64,000 bases of DNA from Wyeomyia smithii (taxonomy: Eukaryota; Arthropoda; Insecta; Diptera; Culicidae): assembly GCF_029784165.1 (NCBI RefSeq), contig NC_073696.1, positions 42,363,858 to 42,427,857 on the forward strand. The letters are read 5' to 3'. Position 1 is the stretch's first letter, and every line of letters starts with the position of its first letter. The translations under genes were made by a program, and so were the position numbers. The notes beneath the pieces are model-generated. The model was not told the origin of the DNA, made no database searches, and worked only from the letters and a program-made list of their open reading frames with translations. Below are positions 1 through 11,500 of the stretch, piece by piece.

Positions 1-214
1 TGTCGTTAAAATATGAACAATTTCACAAAAAAAAACGGACAATCAATTTGATGGACCTTTTTGACGTAGAATTACGTCTTACGGCAACATATACAGAGGT
101 TCAGTTTCATTACAGGGATCCAATTTCAAAAACCAAAACATCGAGAGCATCACAAAAATTGTCCATTTTCAACCGTTTCAAGCTCAGTCAGTTTCCAACC
201 GAGTTTCGTCATTT

Positions 215-400
215 TTGCAGTAATCGATTGGAAAATCAACCAAGCACCCGCCCAAATGCAGAAAGTTGTAATCTGATTGTTCGAACGATTGTACTATTGA
301 AAATTGTCAAGCCTTGTCGAATCGCAAATGTCGACCTCTGATTGGTCGCACAATGCTTCTTTCCCTAACAAGGTCGACAGAATATACCTAGTTGACTAAG
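215..400 (+). repeat. Diverged fragment of promoter-like repeat (copy A)
   Basis: The stretch aligns by eye with the upstream part of the better copies at 29,261 and 42,084. It shares the phrase on an ATCGATTGGAAAATC core, the TCAAGCCTTGTC block, the inverted CCAAT box CTCTGATTGGTCG, and GGTCGACAGAAT. It lacks the TATATAAGAGCC element and everything downstream, so it is a truncated and older copy. A short palindrome, GACGTAGAATTACGTC, lies upstream at about 63-78. No protein is supported. Confidence 0.6.
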
Positions 401-1186
401 AATGCGCGCTTTGTGTTTTATGTATAATTCATACCATGATTGTGCCGATACCACACGGACGTTGGTTGCTGATCGTGAAGAAGAAAAAAAAAGTCGGGTT
501 TCAATTTCTGGCTGATCGCGCTGGGCTCATTGATACTTAAGCACCTGACTATCTGGCGGCTGTTATGGAGTTTTCGGTAGCTGCAGAATTATCGGAAATG
601 GCAGGCAATTCTACTGAAAAAAAACGGGAGAACTAGAATCATCGGCGAATGGTTATCCGAAATGATGATAATTAAACAAACTTGCCAGTTTGTTACTGTT
701 GTCAAATATAATAGCACCTGTTAATGCTCCACAATTATGTGATTGAAGTAGTTAAGATTTTTCATCATGTGTAATAGACGGAAAACCGCAAATTTCAGCA
801 TTCGCAAGACAAGAAAAATTCAACATTGCCTCAAGAATGTGTTGGTGGCCGGTTGTAATATATACTTGTTCTAGTGCTGGATGGCAGCAGATAACAAAAA
901 TGCAGCACTTACGCTATTGCGTCTTGAAACAAAACGGTTAAAGTTCGACATCACAGCAGAATTTCCACCTTCATACTCATGTCTACCGTCGGCAGTATCA
1001 AACACGCACGATCTGCTTCCATGCGATATTAGTCATACCTATTTTTTCAGTTATCCCATTCCACAACGTGCGAAAAAAATCTTTGTCAGAGCGGATATCG
1101 CGCGCTATCTGGACCATGAAGCATTTATGCGATAATTGAATGAAATTTTCAACTGCAGCAACCAGCCCAGAGTTGCCATTTTGAAA
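401..1186. other. No gene recognised
   Basis: AT-rich sequence with only short chance reading frames on both strands. I see no protein motif, RNA gene or clear repeat boundary here. Confidence 0.5.
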
Positions 1187-1385
1187 TCTGTGTTTTGACA
1201 ATAAAAATCTGTGAAAATCTGTGACCAGAGAAAACAAATCTGTGATTATATCTGGGATATATGAGAAAAATCTGTGAAAACCTGTGATTTTTCAAAAATA
1301 TCTGTCATCTGTGATCACAGATTCCGTGATATGAAAAAAAAAAAAAAGTGTGATTATACAAAAAAATCTGTGAAAACGGCAACGC
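1187..1385. repeat. Degenerate tandem repeat of AAATCTGTGA
   Basis: The motif AAATCTGTGA and variants such as AAACCTGTGA and ATCTGTCATCTGTGATC recur about ten times in 200 bp, with A-rich spacers. Copies are imperfect and spacing is irregular, so this is a decayed simple satellite or the low-complexity part of a dispersed repeat. It has no coding potential. Confidence 0.7.
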
Positions 1386-1797
1386 TGAACCAGCCTTTTA
1401 CAAGGCTACTAAATGTATTTGGAAGAGCATAATGAATGGTTATTACTAAACTGCAACTTTGGTTGCATTTTGATGCTGCTGCAATTGCGCAGCAGTGTGA
1501 TGTGTATTACAATTCATTAACACTGTGCATCACAAGCGGTATATGCGAAACAAATCCGATTCCAAACAGAAAAGTTAAGCAAGTTCTGCTCACGGCGCTG
1601 AGTCCGTTTTAGAAAATTCATAAATCAAAAATTATTGACATAAGACAGGCTGTCGTAATTCCACGTTAACCTTGCGGTCGTTTCTTTTAAACAACCTCTT
1701 CCACTTTTTAATTTGGCTGAAACTTTGCAAAGACGTTTCTATTGGCAAAAGATGCCATTTTGTATCATTATTATTGACGATTACAAATATTTTTAGG

Positions 1798-2446
1798 GAG
1801 AAACGGTTTTTTTAATCGGTGTGACGACTTCGGCAAAGTTGTAGATCACAATTTTGTTTTTCTGAAAAAAATATGTACTCTAAAAAAAATTGTTTTTTTT
1901 TGAAAAAAAGTTCAAAAAAATTAAAAATTAACTATCCAAAAAGCAAATTCAAAAAAAAATTGTTACAAAAGATTTCCTAAACAATGCAACCGGTCCAATC
2001 ATAAAGAAATCAAGAAAAAAAACTTATGGTTTTTTGAAAAAAAAAATTTTTTTTTGAAAGGCAATTTTTTGGAAGAATAAAATTGTTATCTACAACTTTG
2101 CCGAAGACACTATGCCATTCAATCAAACCGTTTTGGCTGTAGAAATGTTTCTAATTTTCAATAGAGCACTCTGAGGGAAAATTAAAAAAATCAAAATATC
2201 ACTACTGTTTTTTTCTGATTTCTCCATGATCGGACAAGTTGCATTGTTAAGGTAGCTTCCTGCAGTTTTTATGAAAATAAATAAGTTTTTGAAAAATATA
2301 TAATCAATTTTCAATTTTTATTCTACCTCTTCTTAAAAAAAAAAATTCTTTTTAGAGTGAATTTTTTTTCAGAGGGACAAAATTGTTATCTACAGCTTTG
2401 CCGAATTCGTTATACCTATCAAACAAACCGTTTTGGCCCAAAATAT
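1798..2446. repeat. Inverted-repeat (MITE-like) unit with an internal extra copy
   Basis: The block at 1,798-1,920 (AACGG..., TTCGGCAAAGTTGTAGAT) is the reverse complement of 2,330-2,445 (ATCTACAGCTTTGCCGAA..., CAAACAAACCGTTTTGG). A third copy in the same orientation as the right arm lies at about 2,070-2,145. Poly-A and poly-T tracts fill the interior. The structure fits a non-autonomous foldback or MITE-type repeat; the superfamily is not determined because no clear target duplication is visible. Confidence 0.6.
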
Positions 2447-3206
2447 ACTTGTTATACTTGCCGCACCTATCAACATAAATATCATTGAACGAGACTTATT
2501 GCGGCTGTTATGAATACCAACTATTTACTAACCGCCTCATGATGATATACTTAAAACTTCCTGCGACCTTGAATTGAAAATCCTGCGCATCATCTGAAAA
2601 ATAGAGTTTTTTTTGCGTTACGGGATTTATGGATGTAGCCTTAGCATGAATCGGAACTTATTAATGTTTGTGATGCTGATTGGCTGGGTAGGATGTTCCC
2701 CAACGGAATTCTTTTAATCCCTCGAATTTACGCATTAATTAAGTAATTCTGGTGGTCTACTACACTCTCAAGGTTTATCAAGGTTTCAAAATGGTGACGT
2801 TTTAGTCAAGGTAATTTATCACCGCGGCAAGTAAAAACTAGTCCCTAATTTTGTTTTTTTTTCCTTTCCTGGAGATTATCAGATAAAGTCACCACCAATA
2901 AACCAGGTACCAGGACGTAGCTCTACGTCAAAAAACCCATTCGGAGCGGAAAGCATCGCCGTAGAAAATGTTCGAAAGAGAATGTACCGTTTCGCAGTAT
3001 TTTCAGAATTTGGACTAATTTTGTTCTATCTATTCGTATTGGCAAGAGCAGTCGGAAGCAGTTTTGCCATTAATATTTTTGTATCCTGCTTTTTACGTAC
3101 TATAATGTGGGTGGCTATATCGCGAGTTCGCAATATGCGAAATTTTCTGCTTACGTCAGTTTCGGGTTTTCTGAAGCATTTGGCTGCACAAATGTTGACA
3201 GATAAA
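2447..3206. other. No gene recognised
   Basis: Mixed AT-rich sequence. The only notable feature is the palindrome GACGTAGCTCTACGTC near 2,913-2,928, a motif that recurs near 63, 54,670 and, as a half-site, near 52,520. The longest frame, at 2,982-3,224, resembles no family I know. Confidence 0.45.
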
Positions 3207-3264
3207 CACGGTGTCTCTGGTTGAAGAACTTATCCAAAAAAAAAATTAGTATCGCTCTAATACT
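3207..3264 (+). repeat. Terminal inverted repeat, left, Transib/RSS-like heptamer
   Basis: The segment starts CACGGTGTCTCTGG and ends TAGTATCGCTCTAATACT. It is the inverse of 8,074-8,123, which reads outward as CACGGTGTCTCTGG ... TAGTATCGCTCTTATACT. After the CACGGTG heptamer comes a 22-base spacer and then a run of ten A. Heptamer, spacer of about 23 and A-rich nonamer are the known layout of Transib ends and RAG signal sequences. No flanking target duplication is evident (ATAAA on the left, TACAT on the right), so the two ends may not come from one insertion. Confidence 0.55.
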
Positions 3265-3436
3265 CGTCACTCGAAAGCTTGAGCTGTCCCCTTTAATATC
3301 CTACCAAAATTCAAATGTTCTATCGGTGGGTCTAGAACAATTTGTTTTCGAACATATATTTGAAATTGAAAAACTAGTGAAATGGAAAAGAATAATATGT
3401 TTCAGAAATATAAAAGGTTAACAGGGTTCTCTGATC

Positions 3437-4127
3437 GTACTGAAATATTCAGGGTTTTTTTTATTTTTATAACAAAACAAAGCTTTACATAATATCAGAT
3501 TTTTTCAGATGGGTTAAGTGGGGTAAAAAAGACCCTCGAAAATTTGGAGTCGAAAACCAGCTGAAAACAAATAAAATGTTGTGACTTTTATTACACTAAT
3601 TTTGATTGATGATATTTATTGATTAAATCCGGTGAAATGGGGCCTGGTGAAATGGCATTCTAAACTCTAATGTCCAGGTGCTGCTAAAATAATAATGTTA
3701 CTGTAACTTTGAGTAGAATGCATCGATTTTTCTGCAATTCGGTATGCTTATTGTACCATTGAGAATGTTTGAAGTAGTGAAGGCTACTAGAGAGGGTTTG
3801 GCTTTTTTCGGTTGTAACCCGAACCCGAATTTTTTTTTTCGATCAAACCCGAACCCGAAAATTGTTCAACGTATTGTTTAATTTTAGGACCTAGTTTTGA
3901 TGACAAAAAAAAAATCCAAAAATCACCATGTTTTTGAAAAAAAAAAATGTAAATATTTTCAAAAAATCTAAATCCTTTTCAAAAAATCTAAGATTATGCT
4001 AAATATTGTTTCATTATATGAAAAAACAAAACTTGAAGGTTTCAACACTATCTGGTCACCCCCCAGCACCTAAATTCCTTGATAAGTAGACATAGTTCCC
4101 ATTCCACCAGCTTTTCAATTACAAAAA
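3437..4127. other. No gene recognised
   Basis: Low-complexity, A/T-rich stretch. It includes a short direct repeat of AACCCGAACCCGAA near 3,817-3,860. No coding or RNA feature is supported. Confidence 0.45.
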
Positions 4128-4260
4128 AATGTCTGAAAAAAAAATTGTTCTGGACCCGCCTATAGAACATTTCAATTTTAGTAGCATATAAAGGGGACAC
4201 CTTGAGCTTTCGAATGACGAGTATACTGCCGTAATCTCGCAGACTGGCGTAAGCGCCAAA
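4128..4260 (-). repeat. Junction joining right and left subterminal sequences of the CACGGTG-ended family
   Basis: Read on the minus strand, this piece has the right-end subterminal sequence (GCGAGATTACGGC, as at about 8,060-8,073) joined through AGTATACT to the left-end subterminal sequence (CGTCATTCGAAAGC, as at 3,265 onward). The roughly 50 bp terminal repeats seen at both full ends are absent. Similarity to the left arm continues through AGAACAATTT. Confidence 0.55.
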
Positions 4261-4494
4261 GTGGCCGATTTGTGTTTTTTGAGATTAAACGATAGAACAC
4301 ACCAAACCGGACCTATAGGCACCGAAATTTAATGAAAAGTGCAAAAAATAACGTCATTAATTCACGGAAACGCAATGACGTAAACGACATTTCTACTCAA
4401 CGTGACGTAAATCCAACCCAACTACGCTTGTGATGCTCTTATTGCATTCAACGTCTCGCAAATAAACCAAATTTGGGATGTTGATGCTTATTAG

Positions 4495-6980
4495 ACTGGG
4501 ACATAGTTGTATGGGAAAAAAGCGTTGGTGTAATTTTTTCGCTCCCATGCACTTTTCGTGTTCCTTATAGGTCCTGTAACAACTGTGTAACTTTTCAGAT
4601 CGATTGGTGGAACCCCTGGTTTGCGCCCGATTTTTAAAGTTTCCATACGATTTTATATGGGAAAATCCACCTTTTCAAAACTTATTCTTTATAAATTTCC
4701 AGTTGGCTCCTAAAAATATACCAATACATGATATTTGTAGGAAATTTTCCTGGAAATAATTCATCTGAAGACTGTAAGGTGCTACAAAATTTGTAGAAAA
4801 AGTTATTCAGCTTAAACTGATCGAATGTCTGATGAACGGCTCAACATTGAATTTTTCCAGCAACACTGCTGCAGCATGCTGCTGTTGCAAACTCAACAAC
4901 GTGATGAGAAACAGTTTCGCGTAGAATTGAGCTTGAAAGCGTGATTTTTCGCTCATAGTATCTTCGGAGAAAATGCTTAGAATATCAATCCCTATATTTC
5001 GATAGTATTCGTTGTGTGATTTATACCCCTAAAAGTGAGAAATCAGCTTTCTAAACACCCCTACGTAGTGAAAAACATTTTCGTGTAGGATTGAGCTTGG
5101 AGGTATGATATTTCGTTCACGTTATCTTCATTATCGGAGAGCTTGCTTAAAATATTAACTATGAAGTTTTAATGTAGATTGATTACTCCCCCTAAAAGAG
5201 GGAAATAAACTTTCTAAACACCCACGTCGGATGACAATTTGGGTTCTGGTGCCAATTTAATAGATCATACCTTGGTATCTTTCAGAAAGGAGTTTGGTAG
5301 ATACATAGCTACAATTTGCGCAGATACATGGCCAGCAGGTCACTACGAACCTCCGTAAATGAAGTCTATTGAAAAAGAGAAAAAGAGAGTATTGATCTTT
5401 GGACGGGATGTTGGTTGAGCGGGCATCAAGGTGGGCCGCTGAAAGATCCGAAACAGCAGGAAAAGGGTAGGTTTTCGAAGTATTTCTTTAGCTCCCCGTG
5501 TTGATTGCAAACCGCTGTCTGTTGAAAATATAAACATCTTTGGCTCGAACTTAATTTTTTTTTACTGATAATTCTGCTAAAAAATACACCACGCAGGGCT
5601 ATTCGTATTACCCTCCGTCGCTAGCTAAACACAAAACACCGGTGAGCCATTCGTTTTGTAACTTTTTTAACTTCGGCACATGAAGCAATCGAGGGCTTGC
5701 AGTTTCGAGGAACACACAAGCAGCGGTCGCCACGACGAGATCGACAATGATATAATAATGGATAGTTTGACGATAGTAATCGCATACAACCACCTGCAAT
5801 ATTTTTTTCATATTTACTTTTGTAAAAATGAAGCGTTTGAAAAAACACGTGTCAGCAAGCGGGCTCCCTAGGGCTCACGAAGTCGGGAACACTCGGGCCT
5901 TTGTTAGCCGAAGCTTATGAAGGGCTGTTTTATTTAGAACACTGTGGGTTTCCGTTTTGTATGAGCACTGAAGGGCTATGAAAATACCCTCCGTGGCATC
6001 GCTTAAAACACACACGCAGTGATGTGGTGGGTTTGGGCATTTGCTTGTTGACCGAGATCTACGTCACAATCCAAACACCTGCTTCTGTTTACCTTTTTTC
6101 GCTACTAGAACAGACGAATGTCTTCTTCTTCCTCACCTGTGTACACCTCATTGGTTCGTAGTGACCTGCTGGCCATGTATCTGCGCAAATTGTAGCTATG
6201 TATCTGCCAAACTCCTTTCTGAAAGACACCTGGGTATGATCTATTAAATTGGCAAGTTGTCACACGACGTGGGTGTTTAGAAAGCTTATTTCCCTCTTTT
6301 AGGGGGAGTAATCAATCTACATTAAAACTTCATAGTTAATATTTTAGGCAAGCTCTCCGATAATGAAGATAACGTGAGCAAAATATCATACCATCGAGCT
6401 TAATCCTACACGAAAATGTTTTTCACTACGTGGGGGTGTTTAGCAAGCAGATTTCTCACTTTTGGGGGTATAAATCACACAACGAATACTATTAAAATAT
6501 AAGGATTGATATTCTAAGCATTTTCTCCGAAGATACTATGAGCAAAAAATCACGCTTTCAAGCTCAATTCTACGCGAAACTGTTTCTCATCACGTTGTTG
6601 AGTTTGCAACAGCAGCATGCTGCAGCAGTGTTGCTGGAAAAATTCAATGTTGAGCCGTTCATCAGACATTCGATCAGTTTAAGCTGAATAACTTTTTCTA
6701 CAAATTTTGTAGCACCTTACAGTCTTCAGATGAATTATTTCCAGGAAAATTTCCTACAAATATCATGTATTGGTATATTTTTAGGAGCCAACTGGAAATT
6801 TATAAAGAATAAGTTTTGAAAAAGTGGATTTTCCCATATAAAATCGTATGGAAACTTTAAAAATCGGGCGCAAATCAGGGGTTCCACCGATCGATCTGAA
6901 AAGTTACACAGTTGTTACAGGACCCATAAGGAACACGAAAAGTGCATGGGAGCTAATATTTATTTTTTGTCCCACCCTAA
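4495..6980. mobile_element. Foldback element with about 850 bp inverted arms
   Basis: The left arm at 4,495-5,352 is the near-perfect reverse complement of the right arm at 6,152-6,980, with a loop of about 800 bp. Outer ends read CTGGGACA on the left and, read inward, GGTGGGACA on the right. An imperfect direct repeat, TGCTTATTAG and TGCTAATAGG, sits at the two edges and may be a decayed target duplication. The arms differ by scattered substitutions and small indels, so the insertion is old. No transposase is visible in arms or loop. The best description is a non-autonomous foldback-type DNA transposon of undetermined superfamily. Confidence 0.7.
5353..6151. other. Loop region of the foldback element
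   Basis: This is the unpaired centre of the 4.5-7.0 kb foldback element. Two partly similar pieces, AGGGCTATTCGTATTACCC near 5,597 and AGGGCTATGAAAATACCC near 5,971, lie in direct orientation about 375 bp apart, so the loop has itself been duplicated or built from repeats. The reading frames within it are short and resemble no known family. Confidence 0.5.
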
Positions 6981-7089
6981 TGCTAATAGGAGCAGGAAAT
7001 ATATCTATGGTGGTACGACACCTCTCCCTTCTCTGCAAGTAAACCACATATTTGAAACAATATTTCCGGAAAATAGCTAAAAATGATCG

Positions 7090-7320
7090 AAATGATGCGT
7101 AGGAGTCAAGAATGCCCCCAGAGACTATTTTGAATTCTAAAATGGCATATTCTGGTTCCTTAATAACCAAAATGGCCAAATACTACCCAATTTGAGAATT
7201 TCCGGAATCAGAATGATACCCAGAGGCCAGAAATTACGCCTTTTTGAAATCCAAGATGACGACTTCTGCTCTCTGGAAAACATTCCAAAATTATCGAATA
7301 CCACTCAATATGGATATTTC
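7090..7320 (+). repeat. Dispersed mosquito repeat (AAATGGCNACTTC type)
   Basis: Phrases such as TTTCCGGAATCAGAATGAT, CCCAGAGGCCAGAAATTA and ATCCAAGATGACGACTTC belong to a short repeat widely iterated in mosquito genomes. Related sequence lies at 51,000-51,400. Short reading frames here are by-products. Confidence 0.5.
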
Positions 7321-7705
7321 CTTAAACGGGATGATGAACAGAAGCCTACAATTGACCCCAGAGAAGACCGTGTTAATCTCCGACCATGGATTCAGCTTAG
7401 CGGGGATGAAATTGAGGTAGTTGGCAAGTGCGTGCACCCAAGCTAACTGGTGATTACCGAGAACGACATTAGCAGAGAAATTCTTCGAGGTCCTATGGCG
7501 GAAAATCGTGCCTTTTTTGGACTCCGGAGGACGCACTGCTCGAATAAAATTCGCCGCGGAACGCAGTTGACTATCTACAAAACTTTGATCATGCTGTAGC
7601 CCTCTAAGGCCACGTAGCTTGGTCCATGCTCGTGGACAACTAAAGCGCACTTTATTTTTGTACGGAAGAAGTGCAGATGTAGGATGGCAGAGGCCACGAA
7701 TGCTA
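7321..7705 (+). pseudogene. RTE-like reverse transcriptase relic, C-terminal part
   Basis: Translation of the plus strand gives, with frame changes and stops, a stretch matching the region after the RT catalytic core in RTE-type non-LTR elements: DEIEVVGKC..., a stop, ENDISREI...AENRAFFGLRR, then SNKIRRGTQLTIYKTLI. The same signature appears in the relics at 26.8-27.1 kb and 35.9-36.1 kb. Only about 130 residues of a protein normally near 1,000 residues remain, and no FADD motif or endonuclease is present. It lies inside the region bounded by the CACGGTG ends. Confidence 0.7.
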
Positions 7706-8073
7706 TTATATTCCAAACCAAATTCATTTCCTAAAAAGTATCCTTGAATCGCGATATTTTGCCTGATTATGAAAAAAAAAATGTTGAGCGACTTGTCGCA
7801 TACTACGATGGATGTACGTCAATCGGTTGTAGAAACATTGAAATAAAAATCGCTGTTTCTACAACAAAATAACATTAGTAACATAACTTCAGTTGATGAA
7901 CCGTTTTCCACAAAACATATGTTCGACAGTGTTTTGTGATTATATTAATGCATTAATGTACAGATCAGATTGTTGAAATTCGTCCTAGCACTCATTGTAC
8001 AAATGTTTTTTGAAAAAGCTTCGTACTGAAAATTTTACTCGCTGTCGCATACGTCAGTCTGCGAGATTACGGC

Positions 8074-8123
8074 AGTATAAGAGCGATACTATTTTTTCCG
8101 TCTATTCTACCAGAGACACCGTG
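8074..8123 (-). repeat. Terminal inverted repeat, right, Transib/RSS-like heptamer
   Basis: Reverse complement begins CACGGTGTCTCTGGTAGAAT and ends with the TAGTATCGCTCTTATACT block shared with the left end at 3,207. The A-rich run starts about 19 bases after the heptamer. It bounds a composite 4.9 kb region. Confidence 0.55.
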
Positions 8124-8354
8124 TACATTTTTCTTTTGAAAAAAAAAATGGCCTGACATACTGACTTGAACAGAGTTTTCAAAAGGGTGGGAAGTTTATT
8201 ACAAAGTGTGCATGATAGCGTCCGCCATTATGACGCATAAAAAGCAGGATATACTCTATCGAATGCATCAGTTCGTGAAAACTAATCTTTGAATTTTCAT
8301 TTCCTCCGTCCATGCTCAGCAAACATTCGTTCACTTTATTCTTGTATTCAGTTC
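8124..8354. other. No gene recognised
   Basis: Flanking sequence between the CACGGTG end and the target duplication of the next retrotransposon. Nothing recognisable. Confidence 0.4.
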
Positions 8355-8365
8355 GAGTAACTTAC
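8355..8365. repeat. Target-site duplication, 3' side of retrotransposon
   Basis: GAGTAACTTAC sits directly beside the poly-T (poly-A tail on the minus strand, 8,366-8,374). The same 11 bases, or 13 if the next TT is counted, recur at 14,023-14,033 beyond the element's 5' end. Confidence 0.85.
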
Positions 8366-8585
8366 TTTTTTTTTGTTCACACAGCATTTATTTGACACGG
8401 CACAATACAAATTAATGTTTTACGGAGCCAATTAAATCTAATGCCTTATGGTCTAGAATATCTTATAATCAAAAGGCAAATTCTTTACCCTCGCTGCCGA
8501 CTACGAGCTGAAACTAAATCTAATACTAAAACTAACATGGTTTTTTTTTGTTTCGCTGTTAAATTGGCACCTTGATGCTCTTCAG

Positions 8586-11500
8586 CTAGCTATAAACATG
8601 TAGCATGTATGGCAAGTTTCGCTGAGCGAGAATATCACGAACTGGCACATAGGGCTGTTTTTCTCGGGCCCTGAGGGTATCCAAAAGTAGAGATCTGGCG
8701 CCGCAGAATTCAGCACACACCCAAACCACGTGTTCAATGTCTTGATACCCCAATCCACAAACGCAATGATTACTGCTCGCCAGCCCAATACGCAAGAGAT
8801 ATGCATCTAGCCCGTAGTGGTTGGACATAATCCGAGACATCATGCGAATGAAATCTCGTCCTACATCCAACCCCCGAAACCAAGGTTTGGTGGAAACCTT
8901 GGGGATGATGCTGTGTAGCCACCTCCCCAGTTCTCCCTTATCCCACGAGGCCTGCCAGTTGACAAGTGTACTCTGACGTGAAAATTTTAAAAATTCATTG
9001 TAGGCAATTGGCCTGTTATAAATATCACCGTTTGTTGCGCCCACCTTAGCCAAAGTGTCCGCTTTCTCATTGCTCGGAATGGAACAATGAGAAGGGACCC
9101 ACACTAAGGTAATCTAAGAAGATTTTTCGGATAAAGCATTCAGATGTTCCCGTATTTTCCCCAGGAAATACGGAGAGTGCCTTACATCCTTCATCGATCG
9201 GAGAGCCTCAATAGAACTGAGACTGTCCGTAAAGATGAAGTAATGGTCCGTGGGCATTGTTTCAATAATTCCTAAGGTATACTGAATTGCAGCCAATTCT
9301 GCGACGTAAACAGAAGCAGGATTATCGAGCTTGTAGGAGGCGGTAAAATTATTATTGAAGATACCGAAGCCAGTGGACCCGTTGAGAAGTGATCTATCAG
9401 TATAAAACGCATTGTCGCAGTTGATGTTTTTATATTTGTTATAAAATATTTTAGGGATCTGCTGCACGCGTAAATGATCCGGGATTCCACGAGTTTCTTC
9501 CATCATGGATGTATCGAAAAACACAGTAGAAACAGAAGTATCTAATAAGTTGACACGATTGGAGGTGTATGAGAAAGGATTTATACTTTGAGACATGTGA
9601 TTAAAATACACAGTCATGAAACGGGTTTTAGAATTAAGTTCAACTAGCCTATCGAAATTTTCAATTACCAAGGGGTTCAAAACCTCACATTTGATGAGAA
9701 TACGAGTAGTCAGATCCCAAAAGCGGTCTTTTAATGGGAGAACGCCCGCCAAAACTTCCAAACTCATCGTAAGGGTCGAATGCATGCAACCTAAGGCAAT
9801 ACGCAAACAACGATACTGCAATCGTTCCAGCTTGATTAAATGGGTGTTTGCAGCGGAGCGGAAGCAGAAACACCCGTACTCAAGCACCGACAATATCGTT
9901 GATTGGTAAAGCCTTATGAGGTCTCCTGGGTGGGCGCCCCACCATGATCCAGTAATTGTCCGGAGAAAATTCACTCTTTGTTGACATTTTTTCATCAAAT
10001 ATCGAACGTGACATCCCCAGGTGCCTTCGAATCGAACCAGACACCAAGATATTTAGATACCAAAACCTGAGAAATCGTTTCACCCATTAACTGTAAGTGG
10101 AGCTGAGCAGGCTCACGCTTCCTAGAAAAAAACTACTGTCTCAGTTTTCTCCGGAGAGAATTCGATACCTAGCTGTAAAGCCCAAGCAGACAAATTGTCC
10201 AAGGTATCTTGCAATGGTCCTTGCAAATCGGCAGCTTTGGCTCCTGTAACAGAGACCACGCTGTCGTCTGCAAGTTGTCTTATCGTGCATAAATTTGCCA
10301 GACATGCGTCAATGTCATTCACATAAAAATTGTAAAGAAGGGGGCTTAAGCATGCGCCCTGGGGAAGACCCATGTAGCTAATACGAAAAGTTGCCAAATC
10401 GCCATGCGTAAAATGCTTATGCTTTTCGGACAACAAATTATGCAAAAAATTGTTCAAAATTGGTGAAAATCCTTGTCGGTAAAGTTTGCCCGAAAGAATG
10501 TCAATAGAAACGGAATCAAAAGCCCCCTTAATGTCCAAGAACACAGATGCCATTTGTTCTTTGCGAGCATAGGCTAGCTGAATATCTGTAGAAAGCAACG
10601 CAAGACAGTCATTCGTTCCTTTGGCACGGCGGAAGCCAAATTGAGTATCTGATAGTAGACCGTTTGATTCGACCCAATGGTCTAAACGACGGAGTATCAT
10701 ATTCTCCATCAATTTCCGGATACAGGATAGCATTGCAATCGGCCTATAAGAGCTGTGTTCACAAGCTGGTTTCCCTGGTTTTTGGATGGCGATCACCTTC
10801 ACTTGCCTCCAATCCTGCGGTACAATGTTTTGCTCCAGGAACTTATTGTACAAGTTCAACAAGCGCCTCTTTGCATTGCCGGGTAGATTCTTCAACAAGT
10901 TGAATTTGATTCTATCTAACCCAGGCGCGTTATTGTTACAGGACAGGAGGGCAACTGAAAATTTTGCCATCGTAAAAGGTGATTCTATAGCATCGTGGCC
11001 CCGGAGACGTATCGCGAACAAAGTTTTGCGCAGGAACAGAGTCCGGACATACTTTCCTGGCAAAATCAAATATCCACCGACTTGAAGACTCCTCGCTTTC
11101 GTTGACCGTTATACGATTTCGCAATCTTCGGGCTGTGTTCCAAAGAGTGCTCATCGATGTCTCCCTCGACGTTTCGTTTACGAACCGGTGCCAATATCCA
11201 CGTTGCTTTGCTCGGACCAAGCTTTTGAACTTGGTCTCAAGCTCCAAATACCGCTTAAAGTCGTCGGGTTGACCTTTCACCCGAAAGAAGGCCTTAAACG
11301 CGTCGGATTTTTTCGTGTAGACATCGGAGCACTCTTTGTCCTACCATGGAGTGGGAGGCCGTTCTTTGATAGTCACGCCGGGATATTTCTTCGTTTGGGC
11401 TTGCAACGCGGCGTCGAGAATCAAGCCCGCTAGGAGGTTGTATTCTTCAAGTGGTGGGTGATGTTGAATCGACTCGACAGCTTCTGAAATCATTTCCTCG

